Below, piece after piece: positions 45,127 through 54,673 of a stretch of 64,000 bases of DNA. The translations under genes and the position numbers were made by a program. Source of the DNA: Chryseobacterium edaphi (GTDB taxonomy: Bacteria; Bacteroidota; Bacteroidia; Flavobacteriales; Weeksellaceae); the NCBI RefSeq assembly GCF_025628985.1, contig NZ_JAOTEM010000001.1:682001-746000 (forward strand), written 5' to 3'. The notes beneath the pieces are model-generated. The model did not search any database. It saw only the letters and a list, made by a program, of their open reading frames with translations, and was not told the origin of the DNA. The stretch's first letter is position 1, and the number at the start of each line of letters is the position of its first letter.

Positions 45127-46128
45127 TTATTGATCAATACTTTTCATTCCGTGCTCATCGTATCGTGCACCGGTGTCTGCTCCCGGAGGAATGATCTCTT
45201 CCAGTCTCTTTATTTCGGAATCACTTAACTGAATGTCGGCCGAAGCATAATTTTTTTCCAGATTTGTTCTCTTAGACGTTCCCGGAATAGGAATAATCCC
45301 TTTGGAGATTACCCACGCCAATGCGATTTGGGCAGTTGTTACTTCCTTTTCAGATGCCAACTTTCCGATTTCTTTAACCAGTTCAATATTCTTTTGCAAA
45401 TATTCGCCCTGAAAACGGGGAATATTTAATCTCCAGTCACCCTCTGCCAGATCTTCTGCACTTTTAATGTCACCTGTAAGAAATCCGCGTCCCAATGGTG
45501 AATAAGATACAAAACCGATACCCATGTCACTGACGGTTTTCAAGATTCCATTGTCCTCAACTGATCTTTCAAACAGCGAAAATTCACTTTGAAGCGCAGA
45601 TATCGGATGTACTGCATGAGCTTTTTTAATGGTGCTGACTGAAACTTCTGAAAGTCCCAAATATTTCACTTTACCTTCCTGTACAAGATCTGCCATTGCA
45701 CCAACAGTTTCTTCAACTGGAACATTAGGATCCAGTCTGTGAAGATAGTACAGATCGATGCAATCGGTTTTTAAATTTTTCAGAGAGCGTTCAGCAGCTT
45801 TTTTTACATATTGCGGAGTTGCATTGATACCCCATGTTAATTCACCATTGTCATTAATTTCATGTCCGAACTTTGTGGCAATAATATATTTATCCCTATT
45901 TTCACAAATCGCTTTGGCAATAAAACGTTCATTTTCCCAAGGTCCGTACTGATCTGCGGTGTCCAGAAAATTACCTCCTAATTCTAATGAACGCTCGATG
46001 GTTAACAAAGCTTCTTTTTCGTCCGCTGTTTTATAAACATCATGACCGGCAAATTTTGTCATGCCCATGCATCCTAAGCCAACCTGTGAAACTTCCAGAC
46101 CTTGCGATCCTAATTTTACTTTTTTCAT
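45127..46128 (-). CDS. aldo/keto reductase
   Basis: 333 residues, NADPH-dependent reductase of aldehydes and ketones with a TIM-barrel fold. Family signatures: FLDTADQYGPWENE (catalytic Asp/Tyr), IIATKFG (Lys), DLYYLHRLDPNVPVEE, and the C-terminal cofactor site PIPGTSKRTNLEKN. Specific substrate unknown. Promoter and AraC regulator are adjacent. Confidence 0.93.
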   Translation of the reverse strand: MKKVKLGSQGLEVSQVGLGCMGMTKFAGHDVYKTADEKEALLTIERSLELGGNFLDTADQYGPWENERFIAKAICENRDKYIIATKFGHEINDNGELTWGINATPQYVKKAAERSLKNLKTDCIDLYYLHRLDPNVPVEETVGAMADLVQEGKVKYLGLSEVSVSTIKKAHAVHPISALQSEFSLFERSVEDNGILKTVSDMGIGFVSYSPLGRGFLTGDIKSAEDLAEGDWRLNIPRFQGEYLQKNIELVKEIGKLASEKEVTTAQIALAWVISKGIIPIPGTSKRTNLEKNYASADIQLSDSEIKRLEEIIPPGADTGARYDEHGMKSIDQ

Positions 46129-46233
46129 AATACATACATTTTAATATTACAAAGTTGATCAATACAATATGCACGGTAGTGTTCTAATCTCTTGACTTTG
46201 TGTTCTAATATGGGCATTGATGATTACTGTGGT

Positions 46234-46809
46234 TTAGATGTGAGGCGGTTTTTTGTTAAGAAGCGCACATTCTATGATGGCGTCGATTCTTTTGATTCTC
46301 GTTTCAGAAAGTTTTGCCGTGACCATCCAAAGCAGAATATTTTTTTTAGCAGTTTTACTCAGTGCGCTGTAAAATTCAAAGGCCTGAGGCTCTTTTTCGA
46401 AAGCTATTTGTAAATCCTTTGGAATAACTAACGCTTCAACATCATCAAGCAGATTCCATGATCCGTTTTTTTTGGCCTCCTGTACAGATTCTAGTCCTTT
46501 CGAAGTCATCCTGTTTTCCAGCATTAGTTTTTCGATCTTATCTTTATTAATTTTAGACCACGTACCATTTGATTTTCTTTTACTGAAATAGTGATGAGAT
46601 TTCTGATCATCTATTTTAATTTTCTTGCTGTCAATCCAGCCAAAACATAAAGCTTCATCTACGGCATCACTCCATGAAATACTGGGAATATCGCAACCTT
46701 TCTTATAAAAGACAACCCAAACAGCATGCTTCACACTACTGTTCTCAAACAGCCATTTTCTCCAGTCATTAAGCGTTTCCGGATGATAGATCTCGATTTC
46801 TGAATTCAT
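46234..46809 (-). CDS. YdeI/OmpD-associated family protein
   Basis: 191 residues. The N-terminus (NDWRKWLFENSSVKHAVWVV) and SWSDAVDEALCFGWIDSKK match the YdeI family, whose molecular role is poorly defined (E. coli YdeI is linked to peptide stress resistance). The C-terminal AKKNILLWMVTAKLSETRIK is also typical. It begins 3 bases after the upstream DUF1761 gene, so the two are co-transcribed. Confidence 0.85.
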   Translation of the reverse strand: MNSEIEIYHPETLNDWRKWLFENSSVKHAVWVVFYKKGCDIPSISWSDAVDEALCFGWIDSKKIKIDDQKSHHYFSKRKSNGTWSKINKDKIEKLMLENRMTSKGLESVQEAKKNGSWNLLDDVEALVIPKDLQIAFEKEPQAFEFYSALSKTAKKNILLWMVTAKLSETRIKRIDAIIECALLNKKPPHI

Positions 46810-46812
46810 TAT

Positions 46813-47229
46813 TTATTTCATTACAACCAATATAAAGCTGACAAGAATGATGCTTAATAAAAAATAACCACCACTTATTAAACTGTATAAAAATGGTTTT
46901 GGGATATTGGGATTGATGGCAATATTGGTCGTGTTTGTCACTAAATAACCAATTCCGACAATCAAAGCGAACTCCAAAGCAGTCCATAAGCTTGTTATGT
47001 TCAGAGCATATATTAAAATTGCGCTGGTTAAAATGTATATTATACAGCAGACCGCAGGGCCAATGATATACACAGATTTTTTCGGCAGCTCCTCGTTCTC
47101 TTTCCCCAAAGCGATTTTGTAAGCTTTGACAAACAGAAGTTGATACCATACATATCCCAACATAAAGAATACGAAAAACGCCACCAGAATTGCAAACAAG
47201 TTGACATTTGAAAGTTGATTTAAGATCAT
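46813..47229 (-). CDS. DUF1761-type four-helix membrane protein
   Basis: 138 residues with four hydrophobic helices (about 9-27, 50-72, 80-98, 113-136). The helix-1 sequence FFMLGYVWYQLLF, with Gly and Trp-Tyr, and the overall size resemble DUF1761. Function unknown. Upstream partner of the YdeI-family gene. Confidence 0.7.
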   Translation of the reverse strand: MILNQLSNVNLFAILVAFFVFFMLGYVWYQLLFVKAYKIALGKENEELPKKSVYIIGPAVCCIIYILTSAILIYALNITSLWTALEFALIVGIGYLVTNTTNIAINPNIPKPFLYSLISGGYFLLSIILVSFILVVMK

Positions 47230-47285
47230 AATTGAGTATTTAAATTAAGTTTAGTTGATTAGGTTCGATAATTTGAAGCAGAAAA

Positions 47286-48398
47286 TTATTGTTGTATCAA
47301 ATGAAGAAGTGTAATTTCTGATGTTGTTCCCAATCGGAAAGGTGGCCCCCAATAACCCGTTCCCGAATTGGTGTATACCCACATTTTATCACATTTTTTC
47401 AAACCTTTTGCGAAAGGTTGAGTTAGGTTTATAAAAATATTCCAGGGAAAAAACTGTCCGGCATGAGTGTGCCCGGATAATTGCAGGTCAAAGTGTGTTG
47501 AAGCTTCTTTTGCTATATTGGGTTGGTGTGCAAGTAATATCTTAAAATCTGCCTTATAATTTCCCGCTAACGCTTTTTGAATGTCAGGTCCTGAACTGGG
47601 TCTTAATTCTTTCACAGCAGGATCTATTATTCCGGCAATGAGAATAGATTTTCCTTTAAAATTTACGGTTGTATTTTCATTCATCAAAACTTTGATACCG
47701 ATGCTTTTAAAATAAGAAATCCAAAGGTCACTGTCCCGTAAGTACTCGTGATTTCCTGTAACATAATAAATCTGAAACCTTTCGGTTAACCTTGACAATG
47801 ACTGCAGATTATGCTGATATTTTTCAAAACTGCCATCCGCTATGTCTCCTGTAAGAACAACGATGTCTGCGTTTAAGCTGAGAGCTTTTTCGACAACACG
47901 ATCAACATATTGCTTGTCAATCCCTGCTCCTGCGTGAAGATCACTGATCTGTACTATTGAGAAATTATGAAGTTCATCTGGAAGGGCTTTTACAGGCACC
48001 TGGATATCAACCAACTCGGGACCTTTACTTGCACGTAAAAAATCGATGAATAAAAGGAATGCAGAAAATAATATCAAAAAATATGTTCCATAGTTTGAAA
48101 AAGCAAAATCTGACCAGGATGGTTTAAAATAAGAAATAGGAAGGAACAGCAGATCTCTGATAAGTATAAAAGCAATTACTAAACTGAGCATTCCCATATC
48201 AATATGGACGATGAATCTGACGATTCTGTCAATCTTTTCAGGTAAAACACTATACCAGACGAGCGGATATAATAAAATCAGACCAATGCTGATCCCGGAA
48301 ATGATCCACGAATAATTTCCAATCCCGGTTATTCTATATCCTAAAAAAATCAGTAAGATGATACATATTGAAATTGCTGTTACTAAAAACCAATTCAT
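47286..48398 (-). CDS. membrane-anchored metallophosphoesterase (YkuE-like)
   Basis: 370 residues from the ATG at 48398 (an upstream ATG at 48422 would add 8 polar residues). Four N-terminal transmembrane helices (to ~residue 125) precede a calcineurin-like phosphoesterase domain with all metal motifs: QISDLHAG, LTGDIADG, VTGNHEY, LAHQP and LSGHTHAGQF. It probably hydrolyses a lipid or cell-wall-linked phosphate at the membrane, as YkuE-type proteins do; substrate not known. Confidence 0.88.
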   Translation of the reverse strand: MNWFLVTAISICIILLIFLGYRITGIGNYSWIISGISIGLILLYPLVWYSVLPEKIDRIVRFIVHIDMGMLSLVIAFILIRDLLFLPISYFKPSWSDFAFSNYGTYFLILFSAFLLFIDFLRASKGPELVDIQVPVKALPDELHNFSIVQISDLHAGAGIDKQYVDRVVEKALSLNADIVVLTGDIADGSFEKYQHNLQSLSRLTERFQIYYVTGNHEYLRDSDLWISYFKSIGIKVLMNENTTVNFKGKSILIAGIIDPAVKELRPSSGPDIQKALAGNYKADFKILLAHQPNIAKEASTHFDLQLSGHTHAGQFFPWNIFINLTQPFAKGLKKCDKMWVYTNSGTGYWGPPFRLGTTSEITLLHLIQQ

Positions 48399-48422
48399 AA
48401 TTGTTGTTTGATGTAAATGCAA

Positions 48423-48756
48423 ATTTCATCTAATGCTATCGATCATTTGTATGCTAATCTCTTTTTTTTGTGTTCAGATTATTTGCTACGGAATCTGATT
48501 TTAAGGCTTTACAGTGAAATTTTGATATATTTTTCGACAATTTCTCCCTGGATTTGAAAAAGAATTACCTTATCTGTTCTTCGCCATTTTCTGTTTCAAA
48601 TTTATAAGTATAATTTTCAGAAAGCCATGCAATAAAACCTGATGTTATAAGAGGATATAATTCCATTCATTGCACAATTTTTCAATATGCACTACGTGTT
48701 AAATCATATTAAACTAACTAAAGAAGAGCAGTATAAACATCTCAGAGATTTGATGA
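48423..48756. other. intergenic region with a possible short remnant
   Basis: No gene firmly supported. A 33-codon minus-strand frame (48666 to 48565, MELYPLITSG...) has coding-like composition and may be the end of a decayed gene. Confidence 0.3.
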
Positions 48757-50265
48757 TTAAAACTCGTCTTTCAGCTTATCATAAAGTCTCTGAAACTGTT
48801 TGAAATTTTTTAAATACACTGCATGATTTTCTATACTGGGCTCATAAAATTGTTCAGTGTTATTTTTCATATCTGCAGTTGTGTATTCTTCCGCAGACTT
48901 CTTTGGCGTAATTCCTAATGCTTCCATACCTATTAGCGCGGCTCCCCATGCGGAACTTTCCACTGTATCTTTAACGAAAACGGGCCTGTTAAAAATGTCT
49001 GCTAACATTTGAATCAGATTCTGTGACCGCGCTAAACCGCCGCTTACATAGATTTTTTGAATTGAGCCAGTGTTTTCCTCCAACGCAATTCCAACGCTGT
49101 AGATGGCGAACAGCATGCCCTCCATCATAGCCCGCGCAAAGTGGGCAGAGGTGTGCTGCAACTGTATTCCAAAATAAACGCCTTTGGCATTGGAATTCCA
49201 GTGCGGAGCACGCTCACCCGTTAAATAAGGCAAAAAAATCAAGCCTTCTGATCCCGGACCGACTGAATCTATCATTTCGTTTAGACGATCGGTAAAATCC
49301 TCATCCTTTATTTTTTTTGTCGATTCGCTTAAGAAGGCACTTCGGAACCAATTGCGCAAAATACCACCATTATTGACTGCTCCTCCAATTACATATTCAT
49401 TGGGTCTGAGGAGATAGCTGAACAACCGTTGCTCTTGCTCCGGATTTGGCAGTGGAGAGGTAACCCGTATAGCTCCGCTGGTGCCAACAGTTACGGAAGC
49501 CACTCCGGGTGTCACAGCTCCTACTCCCAGATTAGCCAGGCAGCCATCGCTACCACCGATAACAAATGAAGTACCTTCTGGTATGCTCATCGAGGCTGCT
49601 GTTTTTCGGTCCTGCAATACCAAAACATGATCAATCGGGACAGGTGTAGACAGCTGTTCGGCAGAGATTCCTGCCAGATTCAGTGCTAATTCAGACCACG
49701 CTAACTTATGTATATCGAATAGTCCCGTAGCCGATGCAATGGAATGATCAACCACATAGGTAGCAAAGAGTCGGTAAAAAAGAAATTCCTTAATACCAAT
49801 AAATTTATGGGATCGTTCAAACACTTTTTCATCATACGATTTTATCCAGATTAATTTGCAAAGCAGAGACATGGGGTGAATGGGCGTTCCAGTCTGTTGA
49901 TATAATATTCTACCGTCTTCCTTTGCCTTCAATTCGGTAGCTATATCTTCACTTCTCCGGTCAGCCCAAATTATGCAATTCGTGAGCGGCTTGCCTGATT
50001 TGTCAACAGCTATCAGTCCGTGCATGGCACTGCTCACCGAAATACATAAAGGCTGCAACATCTTACCACTGCTGTGTAATTCGTCCATTACATGCGCAAT
50101 CGACTCAATACACGCGTTATAAATGACCTCTGGATCCTGTTCGTAATGTCCTTCAGAAGGATTCAGTATAGGATAAGAAATATTTTGTATTGCCAAGACT
50201 TTGCCTTTCAGGTCAAATGCAACGGCTTTTGTAGACGACGTACCAATATCTAATCCTATTATCAT
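48757..50265 (-). CDS. gntK: gluconokinase, FGGY carbohydrate kinase family
   Basis: 502 residues; phosphorylates D-gluconate to 6-phosphogluconate using ATP. FGGY architecture: N-terminal IGLDIGTSSTKAVAFD, ADRRSED, the stretch QQTGTPIHPMSLLCKLIWI that is characteristic of the Bacillus-type gluconate kinase, IGGSDGCLANLGVG, and the C-terminal FGGY signature region containing YVSGGLARSQNLIQ. Xylulokinase is the main alternative; the PIHPM and IKEFLFYRL segments favour gluconate. No transporter or dehydratase is beside it. Confidence 0.85.
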   Translation of the reverse strand: MIIGLDIGTSSTKAVAFDLKGKVLAIQNISYPILNPSEGHYEQDPEVIYNACIESIAHVMDELHSSGKMLQPLCISVSSAMHGLIAVDKSGKPLTNCIIWADRRSEDIATELKAKEDGRILYQQTGTPIHPMSLLCKLIWIKSYDEKVFERSHKFIGIKEFLFYRLFATYVVDHSIASATGLFDIHKLAWSELALNLAGISAEQLSTPVPIDHVLVLQDRKTAASMSIPEGTSFVIGGSDGCLANLGVGAVTPGVASVTVGTSGAIRVTSPLPNPEQEQRLFSYLLRPNEYVIGGAVNNGGILRNWFRSAFLSESTKKIKDEDFTDRLNEMIDSVGPGSEGLIFLPYLTGERAPHWNSNAKGVYFGIQLQHTSAHFARAMMEGMLFAIYSVGIALEENTGSIQKIYVSGGLARSQNLIQMLADIFNRPVFVKDTVESSAWGAALIGMEALGITPKKSAEEYTTADMKNNTEQFYEPSIENHAVYLKNFKQFQRLYDKLKDEF

Positions 50266-50327
50266 AATTTTTAATCAAAAGTTTAAGTGATATATTTACG
50301 ATCTAAATTACATTAGATTTTGACAAA

Positions 50328-51038
50328 ATGCAAAAATTAATAGGTATTGATGGCTGTAAGTTTGGCTGGGTAGCTGTGTCAATGAAAAGTGATACTGCAG
50401 ACCTTTTCAAAAGTTTGGCAGATCTGATCAATTTTTATCCGGAAAACAGTATGTTCATGATTGATATGCCAGTTGGTCTCGCTAATATTGATTTGAAAGA
50501 AAGAAACTGCGAAATGATAGCCCGAAAAATCTTATCTAAAAAAAGAAAAGCGAGTCTGTTTTCAGTGCCGTGTCGGGAGTCAATTTATGCTTCATCATAT
50601 GAAGAAGCTAATCAGATAAATAGAGAAATATTTAAGAAAGGTATTTCCAAACAATCCTGGGGTATAGTTCCGAAAATCAGAGAAGTCGATCAACTTTTAC
50701 AAAACAACAGAAGCCTTGTAGATAAAATCAAAGAATCGCATCCTGAGGTAGCGTTTCATTTTTTGAACAGTCAGCAATCTATGCAATACAATAAAAAGAC
50801 CGCTGAGGGCCAGCAGGAAAGGTTAAAAGTATTGAAACGTTTTTCCGATAGGGCAGAAGTCATTTTTAATAATTCAATGAGTAATTTTAAAAGAAAACAT
50901 GTTTCTGCAGATGATATTTTAGATTCTATCTGCCTGGCAGTAATCCTTGAGGAGATGGTAAATTCCGGTAGTTCTTTTGAGGACGGTAATTTAGACAGTC
51001 TGGGAATACCGATGAAAATACATTATTTTACAAAGTGA
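50328..51038 (+). CDS. DUF429 family protein
   Basis: 236 residues. N-terminal IGIDGCKFGWVAV and FMIDMPVGLAN, then SHPEVAFHFLN and ADDILDSICLA are typical of DUF429, an RNase H-like fold family predicted to be a nuclease but of unknown biological role. Divergent from gluconokinase by 62 bases. Confidence 0.85.
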   Translation: MQKLIGIDGCKFGWVAVSMKSDTADLFKSLADLINFYPENSMFMIDMPVGLANIDLKERNCEMIARKILSKKRKASLFSVPCRESIYASSYEEANQINREIFKKGISKQSWGIVPKIREVDQLLQNNRSLVDKIKESHPEVAFHFLNSQQSMQYNKKTAEGQQERLKVLKRFSDRAEVIFNNSMSNFKRKHVSADDILDSICLAVILEEMVNSGSSFEDGNLDSLGIPMKIHYFTK

Positions 51039-51845
51039 AATTTGCTCCTCTCGTATGTTCTAATTTTTCAGAGTAGATATTTACTATTTTTTTAAAACAT
51101 AGAATCAAACAATTTTATTTGTTCAATACCGTGGTAACTATTTTAGTTGGAATTTGTGAATTTACAATTTCAATCTTCATATGTTTTTGTACAATATGTT
51201 CTTCAAATCGTTTACCAACTAACACTTTTCTAATTTTCGCTTTTACTAATAAGATCTGATTGCAGATAAGTATTATTTCTACATGGATTAGCACTGGAGC
51301 TCTTTATTTTTGCTGCCCCACACTTTTCCATCAAATAATGCATCTCCAGTATTTTTTCCGGATTGTGTTGGATCTGGTATTTCATCTGTATCTTGTTTCC
51401 GATAGCGTAAATACAGGAGCATTACCCAACATCTAAATAATAACAGTGAGTTAGGAAACAAAAAAACCGACAAAGAAGCGAAAAAACTTCAAATGTCGGT
51501 CTTGTGACCTTGACGAGCGTATCTTCAAACACTTTTATCGATGATTTGATTCGTTTGAGTCAAATTAAAAAGGATTTAGCTCTTCCTAATTTGGAATTTA
51601 ATTTTTTATAGTTGTTAAGTTTTTTGCAACATATTTTTTTTGTGCATGTAACAATTGAATAGATACGATTAGAGCATACTTGGCTTCAACTGTCTTTAAT
51701 TTTGAATTAAAATTTAGTAGGATTGTACTAGATAAATAGATTGAAAAATGAAGTTTGGTGTATTTAAGTATATTGTTACTTTAACTTATTATAATTTCGT
51801 AATTTTGAAACGTTCGATACATAATCTGTAAATTTTCCTTTAAAT
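51039..51845. other. 807-bp intergenic region with gene remnants and repeat copy 3
   Basis: Two minus-strand frames look like eroded coding sequence: 51115 to about 51300 (ending VNSQIPTKIVTTVLNK, no start) and 51288-51473 (ending GSKNKELQC). Neither is recognised. To their right lie the hairpin and core of dispersed repeat copy 3 (51466-51580). TAATTTTG at 51800-51807 could be the -7 box of the next gene, but no -33 box stands at the right distance. Confidence 0.45.
51466..51580 (+). repeat. dispersed repeat, copy 3, with left-edge hairpin
   Basis: The left hairpin ACCGACA (51466-51472) / TGTCGGT (51494-51500), with inner GAAG/CTTC, is flanked by A8 on the left and so reads as a minus-strand terminator. 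Its sequence differs from the hairpins of copies 2 and 4 but sits in the same place. The core spans 51504-51580. The internal stem 51544-51565 is preserved with a G-C to A-T exchange relative to copy 1. Confidence 0.8.
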
Positions 51846-52706
51846 ATGAGTTCAGCAAAAGAAGAAATTTTCCTTCCTGATAGCTTTAATGTAATATCTG
51901 TTCCTAGTAATGCTCAAGATTTTGCCTGTCAGCCATATAATAAAAAAGGAATTTATAAAATAAGTCTGCATCACGGTCAAAATCGGGTTTTCTATGCTGA
52001 TAAAAGTGTGGAATTTAAGGAGTATGCCATCTTATTTTCTCGTCCCAATATGGTGTACCGATTTGAACAGATTGGAGAACAGCATCCCGGTTTTTTGTGC
52101 GTATTCACGGCCAATTTTTTTGATCAATTCGTTAATATCAATAATTATCCGCTTTTCAATCCCGAATCTGTGCCTTTAATCGAAATATCTGCGGAAGAAA
52201 TGATTTCGTTTTCAGTCATTTTTCAGGAAATGGAAAAAGAGTTGAATGCTGATTTTAAATTTAAATATGATAATTTGAGAAGTTTGATTCTACAAATTGT
52301 TCTCAAAGCTTTGAAACTCATTCCTGACAGTGACAATCAAATAAAAGAATCTAATGGGTCAATTCGTATTACTTCTTATTTTAAAGAATTATTAGAAGGT
52401 CAGTTTCCGATTATGAATCCTTCGCAAAGAATGATTTTGCGACATCCTTTAGAATTTGCCGAGGCATTGTCTCTCCACATTAACCATTTAAATCGTTCTC
52501 TGAAAACAGTCACCGATAAGACCACAACTAAATTGATTGGGGACAGAATGATGAAAGAGGCTAAAATACTTCTGGTCAATACGGAATGGAATATTAAAGA
52601 AATATCCTGGTCGCTTGGTTTTGAAGATTTGTCCCATTTCAACCGATTTTTCAAAAAAAATATGAATACGACACCGAGCGTTTTCAGAAAGAACAATAAT
52701 GTTTGA
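51846..52706 (+). CDS. AraC family transcriptional regulator
   Basis: 286 residues. N-terminal cupin-like domain (VFYADKSVEFKEYAILFSRP) and C-terminal AraC helix-turn-helix (LSLHINHLNRSLKTVTDKTT, WNIKEISWSLGFEDLSHFNR). It belongs to the Flavobacteriia type often found next to short-chain reductases. It precedes a SnoaL gene and a broken SDR gene on the same strand. Confidence 0.9.
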   Translation: MSSAKEEIFLPDSFNVISVPSNAQDFACQPYNKKGIYKISLHHGQNRVFYADKSVEFKEYAILFSRPNMVYRFEQIGEQHPGFLCVFTANFFDQFVNINNYPLFNPESVPLIEISAEEMISFSVIFQEMEKELNADFKFKYDNLRSLILQIVLKALKLIPDSDNQIKESNGSIRITSYFKELLEGQFPIMNPSQRMILRHPLEFAEALSLHINHLNRSLKTVTDKTTTKLIGDRMMKEAKILLVNTEWNIKEISWSLGFEDLSHFNRFFKKNMNTTPSVFRKNNNV

Positions 52707-52790
52707 TTTTGCATAATTCCTGCTTGAATATGCCTCTAAATATGGCTAAATATGGCGGAAATTTGTTCCATTAACATTATTATAAATAAA

Positions 52791-53261
52791 ATGGAAAATC
52801 AAACAACAACTATGCAGGAGGTCGTAAATAAATTTGCGATAACAGAAACTCTATACCGTTTTGCAGCTGGGCTGGATCAAAAAAATCTTGAACTTTTATC
52901 ATCGGCATTTGCTACAGATGCGATATCAGACTTTCGACCAGCAGGTAAAAAAGCAGGCTTTGAATATCCTGTCTTGGAAGGCAGGGAAACAATTGTTAAC
53001 GCTTTAAGAGGTTCATTAAGTAAAATTGACACAACGCATTCTATCAGCAATCCGCTGATCAGTTTTAATGGGGAAGAAGCAAAACTTGATGTTTTGGTTG
53101 AAGCGCAACACGTACCAACTCTTGACCACACAAAATATTATCTGATGAAAAATAGATATGATGTGAAATTGATAAAAGAGAATGAAAATTGGGTCATTAA
53201 ACACGTCATTATAGACAATGTATGGCGCACAGGAGATTCTACAGTTCTTACAGATATCTAA
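52791..53261 (+). CDS. SnoaL-like (NTF2-fold) protein
   Basis: 156 residues from ATG 52791; a longer frame from 52752 lacks similarity in its first 13 residues. Matches the SnoaL_4 pattern seen in bile-acid dehydratase and ring-hydroxylase small-subunit relatives: FAITETLYRFAAGLDQKN, FATDAISDF, TTHSISNPLI, and HVIIDNVWRTGD at the end. Substrate unknown. Terminator immediately downstream. Confidence 0.8.
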   Translation: MENQTTTMQEVVNKFAITETLYRFAAGLDQKNLELLSSAFATDAISDFRPAGKKAGFEYPVLEGRETIVNALRGSLSKIDTTHSISNPLISFNGEEAKLDVLVEAQHVPTLDHTKYYLMKNRYDVKLIKENENWVIKHVIIDNVWRTGDSTVLTDI

Positions 53262-53309
53262 ATTGTAAGTTTATTGTCAACGCAGAAATTATGTGAAATA
53301 AATATGAAC

Positions 53310-53339
53310 GCTGATGTCTAAAAGATGTCGGCTTTTTTT
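53310..53339 (+). terminator. Rho-independent terminator after the SnoaL gene
   Basis: GCTGATGTC (53310-53318) pairs with GATGTCGGC (53324-53332), three G-U pairs, loop of 5, then T7. Confidence 0.75.
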
Positions 53340-53455
53340 AGCTTTAACTAAAAATAATCATAGTTCTATTTCATTTTTGGATACAATATATACCAATCTG
53401 GCTTACTTTAAACGCTGCAGTAATCAGAACTTTGTCCTATAACTAAATAAATATT

Positions 53456-54265
53456 ATGAAAACTATTTTTATTACCGGAGCATCATCCGGATTAGGCAAA
53501 GCAACTGCAAAATTATTCTCAGAAAAAGGGTGGAGCGTGATCACAACAATGAGAAATCCTGAAAAAGAAACGGAACTCGTTAATTTGAAAAATATCCATT
53601 TGTATGCAATGGATATTACGGATAGTAAGCAGGTAATGAACAAAATTGAAAAAATCCTTCAGGATCACGATGTAAATGTGGTTTTTAATAACGCAGGTTA
53701 TGGTTTGGTTGGTGGTTTTGAAGCCTATTCTGAACAGGACATCAAGCGTCAAATCGATACCAATATTTTGGGAACTTTTCGCGTGACACAACGCTTTATA
53801 ACTTATTTCAGAAAAAATAATAAAGAAGGAATTATTCTCATAACCACATCTGCGGCAGGTATTGTTGCTAACCCTTTGGCTTCAGTGTACAGTGCGACTA
53901 AGTTTGCGCTTGAAGGCTGGAGCGAATCTGTAAATTATGAAGTGAACCAATTTGGAATCTATTTAAAAACCATTGCTCCAGGTGGAATGGCTACAGATTA
54001 TGCAGGACGATCGCTGGCTTATATAGAAAATTAAAATTACACGCCACTGTGGAATAAAATGATTGCAGGTTTTGAAGATGGAAGTACCAATGTGCATTTT
54101 TCCTCTGCAGATGACGTGGCAAAAGTGGTTTTGGAAGCGGCGACAGATCATAAAAAACAATTAAGATATATTGCAGGACCAGATGCCGAACAATTGACAA
54201 AAAAACGTCAGGAACTTGGATTGGAACAGCATTTTGAAGAAGTAAGTGAGCTTTATTCCTTATAG
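53456..54265 (+). pseudogene. short-chain dehydrogenase/reductase with in-frame TAA
   Basis: Classical SDR: nucleotide site TGASSGLGKATAKLF, NNAGYGLVGGFE, and active site Tyr-Lys in YSATKFALEGWSES. The frame is interrupted by TAA at 54032-54034, after 192 residues, and continues in phase from 54035 with YTPLWNKMIAGFEDG and SADDVAKVVLEAATD to 54265, the usual SDR C-terminus. The catalytic core is complete before the stop, but the missing ~75 residues include the substrate-binding end, so activity is doubtful. Confidence 0.85.
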
Positions 54266-54303
54266 AGATCGTTAACAAGTCAAAATATTAATTGAATTTA
54301 AAA

Positions 54304-54636
54304 ATGAATATACAGAAATTGGTAGAACAATGGATCGAGGTTAGTAATGATTACGATATAGAAAAATATTTAAACCAATACCACAAAAATGCGGTCCTTG
54401 ACGATCCATCCGTAGGAAGATCTTTTAAAATGCACGAAGGCATCAGAGAATATTTTGAGAATTATTTTATAGATTACAAAACTCAAACAAGTTTGGTTGA
54501 TATTAAAGTTGATGATAATAAAGCTTATTTAAAAGTGGAGTTTACAGGAGATTTTCCGGGAAACAAAATTGGAGGAGTCTTCGACATTACCTTTAAAGAT
54601 GACAAAATATCGCATATCAAAGCAGATTTATTATAA
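54304..54636 (+). CDS. SnoaL-like (NTF2-fold) protein
   Basis: 110 residues from ATG 54304. Typical short SnoaL frame: VEQWIEVSNDYDIEKYLNQY, AVLDDPSVGRSFKMHEGI, YFENYFIDYKT. Likely a small-molecule isomerase/hydrolase or binding protein of unknown substrate. Follows the broken SDR by 38 bases, in the same direction. Confidence 0.75.
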   Translation: MNIQKLVEQWIEVSNDYDIEKYLNQYHKNAVLDDPSVGRSFKMHEGIREYFENYFIDYKTQTSLVDIKVDDNKAYLKVEFTGDFPGNKIGGVFDITFKDDKISHIKADLL

Positions 54637-54673
54637 ACTGCAAGACCAATTATTTAATTTGTAAATTTAAAAG

